From positions 5,341,501 to 5,405,500 of the forward strand of contig NZ_CP020104.1 in the NCBI RefSeq assembly GCF_002056795.1: a DNA stretch of 64,000 nt, in the 5' to 3' direction. Positions 1 through 9,530 of the stretch are shown in pieces. Numbering within the stretch: the first letter of the stretch is position 1; each line of letters opens with the position of its first letter. The stretch is from Spirosoma aerolatum (GTDB lineage: Bacteria; Bacteroidota; Bacteroidia; Cytophagales; Spirosomataceae). Position numbers and translations under genes: made by a program. The notes beneath the pieces are model-generated. The model did not search any database and was not told where the DNA came from. It saw only the letters and a program-made list of their open reading frames with translations.

Positions 1-727
1 CGGCACTAGCCGTTAAGCCACCCAGAATTTTAGCAGCTGCATCGAAATTTTTATTGGCCTCAGCAATGATCGCTTCTTTGGTTACATAGTTACCATTCGT
101 GCCGTTCAGCACTTCGCCATTTGCCTTATCGTTAATGATCCCGGCGTAATATATTGAACCAATACGCGAGTAGGCATAGCCTTTCCACCAGTAAGCCCAG
201 GCTTTCAGTACACCTTTTTTGGTATCTGCCTCGCCCGTAAATGTGACACCGTCAATATTCGCCAGCAGGGTATTGGCGGCATTGTTCAGGTTATACATGT
301 AGGCCCATTCGTAATAAGTGGAGTTCTGGAAGCCTGTCGAGTTGACGTTTGCCGTTATGCGAATGAAATCAATCTGCTTGCTCGGTGAGTTCGGATTGAC
401 CAGTACCGTACCGTCGTCGAGGGTAACCTGATTGGGGCAGCCGATCTGATTGATAAACACGTTGGCAATATCCGTTCCGATCACGTCGCCCATCAATTCA
501 TGGTTACCGATAGCGCCCGACCAGAAATAGCCCGGCACCCCATCGTAGTACTTCACATCTTTGAAACCAGTGATGTAAAAGCCTTCGCCGAACGAGACCA
601 AACCTGATTCCGTTTTCAGAGCCGGTGAGGAAGGCTGGTTGGGGTTTTCGACCTGGAGTTGTTCTTTACAAGACGCCATGAACCCCGAAAAAACCAGCGT
701 TAATGCATATATTTTTAACTTATTCAT
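1..727 (-). CDS. SusD/RagB-like outer-membrane lipoprotein, N-terminal part (cut by window edge)
   Basis: The gene starts at the ATG at 727 and runs off the left end, so only about 242 N-terminal residues are visible and there is no stop. The protein begins MNKLKIYALTLVFSGFMASC, a lipoprotein signal peptide with the acylated Cys at residue 20. It continues with the NPNQPS-type start and Tyr/Trp-rich helical sequence (AYWWKGYAYSRIGSIYYAG) typical of the TPR-like SusD fold. SusD proteins sit on the cell surface and cap a SusC barrel to capture glycans or peptides. It lies 24 bp downstream of the SusC gene on the same strand, so the two form one transcription unit. The substrate cannot be told from this part. 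Confidence 0.9.
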   Translation of the reverse strand, partial: MNKLKIYALTLVFSGFMASCKEQLQVENPNQPSSPALKTESGLVSFGEGFYITGFKDVKYYDGVPGYFWSGAIGNHELMGDVIGTDIANVFINQIGCPNQVTLDDGTVLVNPNSPSKQIDFIRITANVNSTGFQNSTYYEWAYMYNLNNAANTLLANIDGVTFTGEADTKKGVLKAWAYWWKGYAYSRIGSIYYAGIINDKANGEVLNGTNGNYVTKEAIIAEANKNFDAAAKILGGLTASA

Positions 728-751
728 AGTTCAAGTTTTTGAGTGGGTTAC

Positions 752-3700
752 TTAAAATCCAATGTTCAGCGTAGCCTGATACGACTTAAAGTTTGGCATC
801 GTACTATGGTCCGTACCCCGGTCCCAGGCCGAATTCGACGTACCCGAGCTGATCTCAGGATCGAAGCCCGTGTACTTGGTCAAGGTCCAGAGGTTACGTC
901 CGGCCAGAACAAGCTGGAGCTTTTTGGTTGCCGGGATTTTAAACAACTTGGCAAAATCAAGTCCGATCTGGATGTTTCGCAAACGCAGGAACGAAGCATC
1001 TTCGTAGAAATAATCTTTCGTGCCGTTGGCCGTACGTTGTGCATAAACCCCCCGGTAGAAGGCCGTCCAGGCACCCGTCTGCCCATCAATAGTGAATGGA
1101 TTGGCGTACTCACTGTGGATACCATCCCGATACATCCATTCTTTGGTCTGGTTGTACAGATGGTTACCCGCTACCCAATCGAACTGGAAGCCGAATGTCA
1201 GGAAATTCTTGTAGCTAAAGTCGTTGATGAACGACATATTGAATTTCGGATTCGGATCGCCAAAGCTAAATTTGTCGGCTGTAAAGTACGGCTGCTTGGT
1301 AGCTTTGTTCACGACAATTCCATTGCTGGCAACCGTGTAGGCTTCCTGATCGGCCTGAGGAATAAAGAAGTTACCGTTCGGGTCTTTGGCATCGACGCTG
1401 TGAATCAGCTTATAGCCATACAACTGACCGATTTTTTCACCTGCCTTCAGCACATAGTTGGTGCTACCGGCGTTCGATGTCACAACAACCGGCGCATCGC
1501 CCCGAACCGAAATAATTTTCGAACTTTGCTTACCGAAGTTTATGGTCGTATTCCATTTCAGGGCAGAGCCGTTATATACCGTTGAATTTAACGAGAACTG
1601 GATACCGTTCGAGCCCAACGTAAAGGCGTTATCGATCAGCGTCCCCAGGCCGACGGAAGGCGCTACGTCGACGGAGTAGATCGCGTCTTTAGTCTGCCGA
1701 TCCCAGTAGGTAGCCGCCAGCGCAATACCATTCAGCCAGCTTGATCCTTTAAATAGGCTGAATACCATGTCGGTTCCGACTTCTATTTCCTGCGACACCT
1801 CTACGCCCAGCGCCGGGTTACTTTGCCCGTATGCATAATAAAAAGCCGTAGTATTGCCGACCGTGGTTGGTGTAATGGTCACGTAGCGGTCAAAGGGCTT
1901 GGGCTGAATACCGGCCTGACCGTAAGCCGCCCGTAGTTTCAACTCAGGCAGGAAACCATTGACCGTGCTGTTCTGCCAGAAAGGTAGGGCTGACAGCCGC
2001 ACGAACGCATCGCCACGCGGGAATGTAAAGGGCTTGGAACCCTGCCCGAAGGCCGACGAGTAATCGCTTCGGAAACCGCCCGAAATACCCGCGAAATCAC
2101 CGTACTCAAACCGCTGGTTGATCAGATACCCATAGGTAATGAACGGCTCCTGATAATCGCGGTAAACTCGCCAGGATGTGGTGTTCGCTGCGTTATACGG
2201 CGCATAGGCAGCCGGCAAACCAATAGCAGCACTGGTGTATTCTTTCACGGTGCTGTTCCGATAATCGAACAAAGCCTGCGTAACCGACTTAAGCGGGATA
2301 GAGGAACCAAAATCTTCTTTCAGGTCAAACACAGCAGTTGCTGTAGCCAGGAAGTTCTGGAACATCTTGCTGTTCGTATATTTCGTCAGATCGCCCGTGT
2401 TGGCCGTATTGTAGTTCGAAATAAAGTTTTGCGACCCCTGCGTTACCCAGTATTTGACGTTTGCATTATTCGACTGGTTCGCAAATTCCAGGTCGCGGTT
2501 TTGCGTCTGGAAATTGAGGCCATACTTGGCGTCCAACTCCACGAATTTGGGAAACTTGAAGTTCAGGTTAATATTCTGGATGATGTCAACCTTGTTGTCA
2601 TTGTTCCGGGTATAGGCCTGCCGATACGATGGGTTCGACGCATTGATACCAATGGTCTGGTTCATGTTGAAGGGAATAGAACCGTCCGTGGTCGTCAGCG
2701 AGAAATCAGCCAGCGGATACGCGTTCAGCATACCGTACAGAATCGTCCGGTCGCTGGTTTTCAACGTGTTTTTGGTGTACGCCAATTGCGTGATCGAACG
2801 CAGGGTCAAGCCTTTGGCTAACTGAGTGCCAATGTTAGCCGTCATATTACTCCGATCGAAATAGCCGTTGTTGATGATGTTACTTTCCTGATGGCTGTTC
2901 GACACCGACAAACTAAAATCGGCTTTCTGACTACCACCCGAAATCGCAATGCTGTTGTTAACCGTATTGGCAGGCTTAAAGAAATACGCAAAGTGATCGT
3001 GGTATTGCAGATTCGCGTTGTACGGCTTGCTGTTGGTTGCCGTAGGGTCTGTCGAGTTATACTGCACGTTTTCGCTATAGATCCCGTTCGTGGCATCATA
3101 GGTGATGGGCTTGCCCGACGATCCGATGATGTTGTTGCTGGCATCGGTAGCAAACGCATGGTACATGGCCTTACTTACCCCCCCAACGTTCAGATATGTA
3201 TTCTGGGCGATACTCGATGAAATGTCGATGTTCAACTGGCCATTTTTCCCTTTTTTAGTGAACAACTGAATAACACCATTAGCCCCCTGAGCGCCATAAA
3301 TAGTAGCCGCAGCCGCGCCCTGTACGACCTCAACGCGTTCGATCGAGTTCAGATCAATGGTTTGCAGGCTGGTAGCGCCCATTTGGATTCCATCGATCAG
3401 AATCATCGGTGAGGTGCCCCGGTTGATGGTATTGATACCCCTCAGCAGAATATTTACATCAGCACCGGGCGTACCACTTCGGCTGGTAATCTGAGCACCC
3501 GCGATTTTACCAATCAATGCCTGGTCGATCGAGGCCGATGGCGCCTGTGGTAAATCTTTCGCCGATACCGACTCTACGGATATAGCCAGTTTACGTTTAT
3601 CGGTGGCAACCCCGGTTCCTGTTACAACGATTTCAGAAAGTTGTTTGGTGTCGCTGGACAATTTCACGTTTACGACCGTTGAGGCTCCTAATTCTACCTC

Positions 3701-3943
3701 TTTGGTCATCATGCCGATGAAGGAGAAGGTTAATGTTCCTTTTGCGGGAACAGATAGCGAATACCCACCATCACTATCGGTAACTGTTCCAACGGTCGTT
3801 CCTTTCAAAACCACCGACACGCCTGGCAAAGAAGTGCCGTCATCGGCCTGAGTAACTTTACCCGTAATTTTACGATCCTGCGCCCAGGTAACGACGCAAA
3901 TTGAGCAAACGAAAAGTAAGCTCAGCAGTAACTTTTTTCCCAT
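752..3943 (-). CDS. SusC/RagA-family TonB-linked outer-membrane transporter
   Basis: This is a protein of about 1063 residues. A signal peptide (MGKKLLLSLLFVCSIC, cut near WAQ) is followed by a carboxypeptidase-regulatory-like domain (about 25-97; GKVTQADDGTSLPGVSV). Next come a TonB-box-like EIVVTGTG stretch (near 105), a plug domain (about 115-235; LIDGIQMG, IERVEVVQG) and a long barrel that ends in an aromatic residue (TLNIGF). It imports oligomers across the outer membrane with its SusD partner, using TonB energy. I chose the ATG at 3943 rather than the TTG two codons upstream. A matching -33/-7 promoter lies about 40 bp upstream. No sugar hydrolase or regulator is visible nearby, so the substrate is unknown. 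Confidence 0.95.
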   Translation of the reverse strand: MGKKLLLSLLFVCSICVVTWAQDRKITGKVTQADDGTSLPGVSVVLKGTTVGTVTDSDGGYSLSVPAKGTLTFSFIGMMTKEVELGASTVVNVKLSSDTKQLSEIVVTGTGVATDKRKLAISVESVSAKDLPQAPSASIDQALIGKIAGAQITSRSGTPGADVNILLRGINTINRGTSPMILIDGIQMGATSLQTIDLNSIERVEVVQGAAAATIYGAQGANGVIQLFTKKGKNGQLNIDISSSIAQNTYLNVGGVSKAMYHAFATDASNNIIGSSGKPITYDATNGIYSENVQYNSTDPTATNSKPYNANLQYHDHFAYFFKPANTVNNSIAISGGSQKADFSLSVSNSHQESNIINNGYFDRSNMTANIGTQLAKGLTLRSITQLAYTKNTLKTSDRTILYGMLNAYPLADFSLTTTDGSIPFNMNQTIGINASNPSYRQAYTRNNDNKVDIIQNINLNFKFPKFVELDAKYGLNFQTQNRDLEFANQSNNANVKYWVTQGSQNFISNYNTANTGDLTKYTNSKMFQNFLATATAVFDLKEDFGSSIPLKSVTQALFDYRNSTVKEYTSAAIGLPAAYAPYNAANTTSWRVYRDYQEPFITYGYLINQRFEYGDFAGISGGFRSDYSSAFGQGSKPFTFPRGDAFVRLSALPFWQNSTVNGFLPELKLRAAYGQAGIQPKPFDRYVTITPTTVGNTTAFYYAYGQSNPALGVEVSQEIEVGTDMVFSLFKGSSWLNGIALAATYWDRQTKDAIYSVDVAPSVGLGTLIDNAFTLGSNGIQFSLNSTVYNGSALKWNTTINFGKQSSKIISVRGDAPVVVTSNAGSTNYVLKAGEKIGQLYGYKLIHSVDAKDPNGNFFIPQADQEAYTVASNGIVVNKATKQPYFTADKFSFGDPNPKFNMSFINDFSYKNFLTFGFQFDWVAGNHLYNQTKEWMYRDGIHSEYANPFTIDGQTGAWTAFYRGVYAQRTANGTKDYFYEDASFLRLRNIQIGLDFAKLFKIPATKKLQLVLAGRNLWTLTKYTGFDPEISSGTSNSAWDRGTDHSTMPNFKSYQATLNIGF

Positions 3944-3985
3944 AAACAAGTACGATTAGTGTCAGTTAAGCAAGAAGCACTTCTA

Positions 3986-4015
3986 CAAAAGTATATTCCG
4001 CATTTTTCAGTTCAA
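3986..4015 (-). promoter_or_regulatory. Bacteroidota-type promoter for the susC/susD pair
   Basis: On the minus strand a TTG (4015-4013, inside TTTTG) is followed after 19 bp by TACTTTTG (3993-3986). This fits the -33 TTG / -7 TAnnTTTG promoter of Bacteroidota. Transcription would begin about 30-40 bp before the susC ATG at 3943. Assignment is by motif and spacing only. Confidence 0.6.
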
Positions 4016-4500
4016 AATTTCGTATTAAAAAAATTATACAAACTTTTATAGATGACTACAATAAGATAATCAAAATATAATTCTGTAATTTTTCCAATAC
4101 TAAATATAAAAATTAGATTAAATGTAAATATTGTTAAATTTTTTATGATATAAATCATATAAATTGAAGAATTGTCTTAACCTAGATTTACGACCAGTAG
4201 ATAAGTTATTATTGGAAAAATTATATACTTGTCTAGTTATGTCAGCGATAATCCTACAAGGGTCTTTGAGTATTATTACTTATTAAATCTTAATTTTATA
4301 TATTAAACCAAATAATAAATTGAATTTTAATCATAATTTAACTTTTAATTACACCAACTAGACTATTTACAAAACATAAAATTATAAACCAATAAATCAC
4401 TAGTATTACATATCAAAATATAAGATACTTACGAAGGAATTTTTCAGCTTTCATTGCTTAAGTATATATAGATAATCTAATTTCCTAATACGGTCAATTT
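4016..4500. other. AT-rich intergenic region without recognisable genes
   Basis: The stretch between the susC promoter and the terminator at 4513 is very AT-rich, with many short A and T runs and frequent stops in all frames. I see no convincing ORF, RNA gene or repeat. It separates two minus-strand genes and may hold upstream regulatory sites for susC. Confidence 0.5.
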
Positions 4501-4512
4501 CTGACAAAAAGA

Positions 4513-4547
4513 AAGGCCTTCCCTTGTCAACAGTCAGGGAAGGCCTT
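4513..4547 (-). terminator. Intrinsic terminator after the DUF4403 gene
   Basis: A perfect 12-bp inverted repeat (4513-4524 with 4536-4547, loop of 11) lies about 40 bp past the stop of the minus-strand gene ending at 4589. On that strand it is followed by TTTCTTTTTG, a U-rich tail. This is a textbook rho-independent terminator. Confidence 0.85.
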
Positions 4548-4588
4548 ATTAATCTATTCTTGCAAGACAGGAACTAATATATCAAAAA

Positions 4589-6007
4589 CTACTGCAAACC
4601 ATCCACTTTAATATCGATACGCCCCCTGGCATTAACGACCGCCAGCATAGCCGTTGGAGTCAGGTATACCTGATCGGGTTTGATCTCATCAATATGCCCG
4701 TTCATTACGACACCTTTTGCTAACTGATTATTAGTCAATTGCTGCTGCAACAACTTCTGCATGTCGGCCAATTGCGAGCCGACCGGAATAGTCAACTGTT
4801 TTTCGAGCGTTCGGGCAAATGTTCCTTTTAATAACCAACTCGCCGACTGAGCCAGTATATTTTTGGTATCGAGGTCATACTGGAGATCTTTCAGAGAAAT
4901 CGTCTGATCTTTCGGGTCGTAATACGGCTTTCCCCGAAGGTATATATCACCGTTCAAGGTTCCCTTAATTCCTGCTTTGATGATGAGGTGTTCATTTTGC
5001 CCATACAAATCCATGCCAGTGATGGTAATATGGTAGCGGTCATTGCTGAACGAAAACGACTTTCCGACAAATTCGTCGGCGGCAATCCGGGCCACCTCGG
5101 GGTAGCTGGCTTCACTAAGTAAACCAATTTGAAAGTCGTCCTTCACCTGCGATACCACCGTCAGGTTCGGCAATGACACGACCGGACGTACATCGGGTTT
5201 TGCGCCCGTAGTGGTCAGGGTATATCCCTCAATGCCAATGGTTGCCCGGATGAGCCGCCCTTCGAACCGTAGCGGGGTAATGAGCACGCGCTTGGGTACC
5301 ACCTGCAAATAGGTCCGATACTTTTCGGAAAGCAGGTACGGTTCGCGAAGGGTATTCCAGGCTTTCAGAACGGGAGCCCGAAGATCAATATTTCGGCGAA
5401 TCTGCTGATCGAGCGTTTTGGAGATAGTTCCCAGGTTTTTATCGATAAGCCGGGCAACCATGTTGGTAATGGGAATATTTACCCCTATTACGCTCACCGT
5501 TGGCTTACGAACCCAGCCGTAGCCATCGGCCTGGGTCTGGGTATGCACCGACCAGTCGGGATCGAGATCAAATTTAGATTTAAAGCGCAGGTCGATTTCG
5601 AATTCAGTTTCTTTATACTGCATGAATCCCAGAACAGAAACGCCTGCTTTAGCCCAGATTCGCAACGGGACCGTAAACTGAAACAGACTGTCCTGCGCCG
5701 ACACCATAATGGTTCCCCGTTTCCAGACTTTGGTCATGAATTGGTCGTTATTATTATCATCCAGGCTATTGTCCTCATAAATCAATCCATTGACCTGAGC
5801 ATTGATCTGCCGTTCTACATCGCTGAGGGCAATGGATACAGGAACATGAACCGTGGATAAAAATCGTTCATTACGGACTTCCATTTCGGTGGTGTTATAA
5901 GCTTCTTTGGGAGCTTTCGGATTGAGACGTTTTTGAGAAGTCTGGCAACTAAGGATACTGACCAATAGTCCGATAATGACTAGACGGGTCACATACTTAC
6001 CATGCAT
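4589..6007 (-). CDS. DUF4403-family lipoprotein
   Basis: The protein has 472 residues. It starts with a lipoprotein signal peptide (LLVSILSC, Cys at about residue 21), so it should be membrane-anchored in the periplasm or outer membrane. The body is beta-rich and contains two similar amphipathic sections, each with a short strand, an AQ/INAQVN-like helix and a basic turn. Length and layout match what I recall as DUF4403, a Bacteroidota family of unknown function. It stands alone: a terminator follows it and the divergent TrpB2 gene lies upstream. The family name is from memory and I assign no function. Confidence 0.65.
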   Translation of the reverse strand: MHGKYVTRLVIIGLLVSILSCQTSQKRLNPKAPKEAYNTTEMEVRNERFLSTVHVPVSIALSDVERQINAQVNGLIYEDNSLDDNNNDQFMTKVWKRGTIMVSAQDSLFQFTVPLRIWAKAGVSVLGFMQYKETEFEIDLRFKSKFDLDPDWSVHTQTQADGYGWVRKPTVSVIGVNIPITNMVARLIDKNLGTISKTLDQQIRRNIDLRAPVLKAWNTLREPYLLSEKYRTYLQVVPKRVLITPLRFEGRLIRATIGIEGYTLTTTGAKPDVRPVVSLPNLTVVSQVKDDFQIGLLSEASYPEVARIAADEFVGKSFSFSNDRYHITITGMDLYGQNEHLIIKAGIKGTLNGDIYLRGKPYYDPKDQTISLKDLQYDLDTKNILAQSASWLLKGTFARTLEKQLTIPVGSQLADMQKLLQQQLTNNQLAKGVVMNGHIDEIKPDQVYLTPTAMLAVVNARGRIDIKVDGLQ

Positions 6008-6146
6008 AACGGGTAGCAGATTTAGGAGCTAAATTACATTAATTGGTTGCTTTTTATCGTTTATTCTCCGTTTATTGATAGCCAATCTATGCATTAGTCT
6101 ATTTGTTCTTACCTAAAACCCAGTTCATCAGAGTCCCTCATTGATT

Positions 6147-7514
6147 ATGACACAGATCAAAAAAATCAATTTACCGGAAACGGACATCCCCGAAAATTGG
6201 TACAACATTGTGGCCGACATGCCCCACAAGCCACTCCCACCGCTTCATCCGGGAACGCACGAACCCATAGGTCCCGACATGCTGGCTCCGCTGTTTCCAA
6301 TGGAGCTGATCAAGCAGGAAGTGACGACCGACACCTGGGTACCCATTCCCGAAGAAGTCCGCGATGTTTATAAAATCTGGCGCCCCACCCCTTTGTTTCG
6401 CGCGTATGGCCTGGAAAAGCTACTGGACACCCCCGCTAAGATTTACTACAAATACGAAGGCGTTAGCCCAGCAGGTTCACATAAGCCCAACACGGCTGTA
6501 CCACAGGCTTTTTATAACAAGCAGGCTGGGGTAAAACGGATCACAACCGAAACGGGGGCCGGGCAATGGGGCAGTGCGTTAAGCTTTGCGTGTCAGTTAT
6601 TTGGTATCGACTGTGAGGTGTATATGGTACGGGCTAGCTACGACGGAAAGCCGTACCGAAAAATCATGATGAATACCTGGGGGGCTACCGTGTATCCGTC
6701 ACCATCGGAGCGCACAGCCGCCGGGCGGCAGATTCTGTCGCAGGACCCCAATTCGCCGGGTAGCCTGGGGATCGCCATTTCGGAAGCGGTGGAACTCGCC
6801 ATGCAGGACGAACAGACCAAGTATGCGCTCGGCTCGGTGCTGAACCACGTTTTGATGCATCAAACGGTCATTGGTCTGGAAGCCATCAAACAACTTGAAA
6901 TGGCAGGCGATTTCCCGGATATTGTGGTGGCACCGTTTGGCGGTGGATCAAACTTTGCTGGCATTTCGTTCCCATTTCTCCGATACAACCTGACCGAAGG
7001 CAAACAGATTCGCTGCATTGCGGCCGAACCTGCTTCCTGCCCCAAACTGACGCGGGGTGTGTTCCGGTACGATCTGGGCGATACCATCGGTATGACGCCA
7101 CTGATTCCCATGTACACGCTGGGGCATAACTTTATTCCGGCTCCCATTCATGCCGGTGGTTTACGGTATCATGGCGCCGGAGCCATTGTCAGCCAGTTAT
7201 TAAAAGACGGGTTGATCGAAGCACAAGCATACAAGCAACTGGAATGCTTCGAAGCGGGGGTTCAGTTTGCCCGAGCCGAAGGCATCATTCCGGCTCCTGA
7301 AGCGACTCATGCCATTGCAACGGTGATGCAGGAAGCCCGAAAAGCGAAAGAAGAAGGAAAAAGCAAAACCATCCTGTTCAACCTATGCGGTCACGGCCAT
7401 TTCGATATGAGCGCCTACGAACAATACCTGACCGGAAAGCTGGTCGAACATGAGGTTACGTCCGAAGAAATTCAGGCATCGCTGGCCGAACTGGATACAC
7501 CGATTATTAATTAG
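6147..7514 (+). CDS. trpB2: TrpB2-type tryptophan synthase beta chain (PLP enzyme)
   Basis: A pyridoxal-phosphate fold II enzyme of 455 residues. The Schiff-base lysine is in SPAGSHKPNTA (about 113), followed by TETGAGQWG, where the Trp in place of the TrpB1 His marks the TrpB2 subfamily. The phosphate-binding loop is GGGSNFAG. TrpB2 enzymes make tryptophan from indole and serine and often work without TrpA. No trpA or other trp gene is in the window, which fits an indole-salvage or stand-alone role. I chose the ATG at 6147 over an upstream TTG at 6141 because it gives the normal N-terminus. The gene is followed by a long inverted repeat shared with the convergent Smr gene. Confidence 0.92.
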   Translation: MTQIKKINLPETDIPENWYNIVADMPHKPLPPLHPGTHEPIGPDMLAPLFPMELIKQEVTTDTWVPIPEEVRDVYKIWRPTPLFRAYGLEKLLDTPAKIYYKYEGVSPAGSHKPNTAVPQAFYNKQAGVKRITTETGAGQWGSALSFACQLFGIDCEVYMVRASYDGKPYRKIMMNTWGATVYPSPSERTAAGRQILSQDPNSPGSLGIAISEAVELAMQDEQTKYALGSVLNHVLMHQTVIGLEAIKQLEMAGDFPDIVVAPFGGGSNFAGISFPFLRYNLTEGKQIRCIAAEPASCPKLTRGVFRYDLGDTIGMTPLIPMYTLGHNFIPAPIHAGGLRYHGAGAIVSQLLKDGLIEAQAYKQLECFEAGVQFARAEGIIPAPEATHAIATVMQEARKAKEEGKSKTILFNLCGHGHFDMSAYEQYLTGKLVEHEVTSEEIQASLAELDTPIIN

Positions 7515-7523
7515 CCCTACAGG

Positions 7524-7587
7524 AATGGATAATGAACAATGAATAATGATCGACGGCAGCCTCATTATTCATTGTTCATTATCCATT
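7524..7587. repeat. 26-bp perfect inverted repeat between convergent genes
   Basis: Arms 7524-7549 and 7562-7587 are perfect reverse complements around a 12-nt spacer. They are built from the word ATAATGAACAATGAATAATGA. The repeat begins 9 bp after the trpB2 stop and ends 2 bp before the stop of the convergent Smr gene, so it can act as a two-way transcription stop. Related AATGAATAATGA words occur near 53056-53191. Confidence 0.85.
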
Positions 7588-7589
7588 AT

Positions 7590-8615
7590 TCATTTAATCG
7601 TCACCTTTGTGGCCCCATAGCCAAACTTCTGCTTTTGAGCGTCTTCAAAAAATCGGACGTTCGGATGCTTGCCCAATCGCTTATGCAGTTCGGTTCGCAA
7701 TGCACCACTACCTACACCGTGAATAAACGTAATCTCGCTCATGCCACTGGCAATAGCGTTTTCGAGGGCTTTATCGAAGGTTTCCAGTTGCAGCTTCAAT
7801 AAATCGGCGGGGGTACGATTGCCTGTTCCTTTGGGGAGAAGCGCTTCGGCATGTAAGTCCACGACGGATGTAGGCCGTTCGATCGAGACGTTGGTTTGTT
7901 CCGCTTTGGGCTTCAGCATCTCTGCTTTCAGTTCGTCGGGGCGAATCGTTTTGGGCTGTGGAGGCCGGTTACTGGTTGCGCTTACAGGCTGTGCTGGTTC
8001 GGCTGTATCGGCATCCAGTTGGGTCAGAAAACCGGGTTGATTCAGAATAGGCGCCTTTACTTTCTCTTTAAAAAGCGTAGCCGCCCTTGCCTTGAACCGT
8101 TTCATCAACGGTTGACGCAGCGATGATTTACCGGCCCGAAACCAGAGCCCCTGCACCACAAAGGTTGGCCAGGCTTCAAATTGGGCGTGGGCATATAAAT
8201 CGTTCATTTTCTGCTGCGATTTAGGTTTCAGAACCCCGCTCTGCAAGCCTCGAAACTGAACTCCTCCCCCCGCAGCCGCCGACTCTTCACCGATCAGATA
8301 CGGAAATTCCCAGTCGGTATTGTTGATCAGATGCAGTGTATACTCACGATCGTTGATGGGAACGAATGCCAGATAAATCCCCTGATTGGCCAGAATAGTG
8401 GGCGCAGCAGGGGTTATAGTTTTCTGTGGATCGTACGGATTCGCTTTCAGAAGACGTTCGGCCTCCAGGGGCGAAACCAGTACCAGTTCCGAACGCATAA
8501 CCGGAATCCGAAAGCCATCTTCAATCTCAATTTCAATCATATCGCCGGGTAAAAACCGCGACACAACGCCCTGTTCTTTTGCCCGGAGCAACCGGACTTT
8601 ATCGCCTATATTCAT
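7590..8615 (-). CDS. DUF2027/Smr-domain protein (MutS2-like C-terminus)
   Basis: The protein has 341 residues. The N-terminus (MNIGDKVRLLRAKEQGVV) is the DUF2027-type region of Bacteroidota, followed by a beta-rich middle and a Pro/Glu/Lys linker. The C-terminal Smr domain (about 250-341) shows the VVDLHAEAL motif and the IHGVGSGALR motif. Smr domains are nicking nucleases or nucleic-acid binders found at the C-terminus of MutS2. The MutS ATPase and core domains are absent here, so this is not MutS2 itself. A TACTTTTG -7-like box lies at 8688-8681 on the minus strand, about 65 bp upstream of the ATG, without a clear -33 element. The role is probably nucleic-acid related but unproven. Confidence 0.85.
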   Translation of the reverse strand: MNIGDKVRLLRAKEQGVVSRFLPGDMIEIEIEDGFRIPVMRSELVLVSPLEAERLLKANPYDPQKTITPAAPTILANQGIYLAFVPINDREYTLHLINNTDWEFPYLIGEESAAAGGGVQFRGLQSGVLKPKSQQKMNDLYAHAQFEAWPTFVVQGLWFRAGKSSLRQPLMKRFKARAATLFKEKVKAPILNQPGFLTQLDADTAEPAQPVSATSNRPPQPKTIRPDELKAEMLKPKAEQTNVSIERPTSVVDLHAEALLPKGTGNRTPADLLKLQLETFDKALENAIASGMSEITFIHGVGSGALRTELHKRLGKHPNVRFFEDAQKQKFGYGATKVTIK

Positions 8616-8748
8616 GATTATCGCTCGTTGTTAGTCGTCATACGCCTTCAGTAGCCCAAAAGCCTATGACCTTGTGATGTCAAAAGTATAACGCAGATAA
8701 ACAGAAATTGCTCCTGAGATTGTTTATTTCGGCGAACATAGCCTGAAA

Positions 8749-9519
8749 CTAGGCGGGTAGGATGCCGGCGTTACTATCTGCTTTTAACTGAACGCCTGTC
8801 AGTTGCAACCGAAACGCCGACCAAATCAGGTCCATGATTTTATCGACGGCCAAAACAGGCGCTAAACCCTGTTCACGGATGTTGGAGATACAGTTTCGGC
8901 TTTCATCGGTCAGTCCCGGTCGAGGAGCATAGGTTATGTAAGCGCCCATACTGTCGAACGAACTTAGCCCTGGCCGTTCACCAATCAGAATAATCGCCAA
9001 ACGGGCGTTTAGCAAGCTCCCGATGGCATCCATTATAGCCACCCGTCCCTGTTCGACCAGCACGATCGGAGCCAGCGAAAAGCCAGCCTGTTTCGCTTTG
9101 TCGACCAGACCACTTACAACCTGAGCTGCGTTTTGCCTGATAGCCGATGCCGAAAGGCCATCCGCTACAATAATACTGATATCAGCCGCTGGACTATCGA
9201 GCTGTTGAAGCTGTTCGGCCGAGCGTTCGTCCAGCAATCGGCCCAGGTCAGGACGTTGAAGATACATATCCCGGTGAATAGCCCGGCTGCGAACGCAGTA
9301 AACCGGCAATCCGCATAGCGCCAGTTGGTTTTGCAGGTCAGTCACATCCAGTGCTGAATACACCGCATCTTTAGCATGAGCATGGGCCAGTTTGAACTGT
9401 AGGGATTCACGAAGCGGAACCGAAACACCCGTTCTGCCCAATGCAATGCGCGCCTTGGTGTAGGCTTTCAACGATTCCCACTCATCGGATTCAACTCCTG
9501 CTTTTCTAATCTCACTCAT
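8749..9519 (-). CDS. eutC: Ethanolamine ammonia-lyase, small subunit
   Basis: The 256-residue protein matches EutC, the small subunit of the adenosylcobalamin enzyme that turns ethanolamine into acetaldehyde and ammonia. Visible family features include TKARIALGRTGVSVPLRE near residue 25, the IIVADGLSA segment near 150 and ILIGERPGL near 205. It starts 11 bp after the eutB stop, so the two subunits are made together. There are no eutS/M/N/K/L shell genes, eutE or eutG nearby. Acetaldehyde must therefore be handled by enzymes encoded elsewhere. Confidence 0.95.
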   Translation of the reverse strand: MSEIRKAGVESDEWESLKAYTKARIALGRTGVSVPLRESLQFKLAHAHAKDAVYSALDVTDLQNQLALCGLPVYCVRSRAIHRDMYLQRPDLGRLLDERSAEQLQQLDSPAADISIIVADGLSASAIRQNAAQVVSGLVDKAKQAGFSLAPIVLVEQGRVAIMDAIGSLLNARLAIILIGERPGLSSFDSMGAYITYAPRPGLTDESRNCISNIREQGLAPVLAVDKIMDLIWSAFRLQLTGVQLKADSNAGILPA

Positions 9520-9530
9520 GTTTGTTGCGC

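Noticed and set aside
743..1585. 280-codon plus-strand ORF opposite the SusC gene
   Set aside because: It is antisense to a clear SusC barrel, has no family pattern, and its composition is that of a shadow frame.
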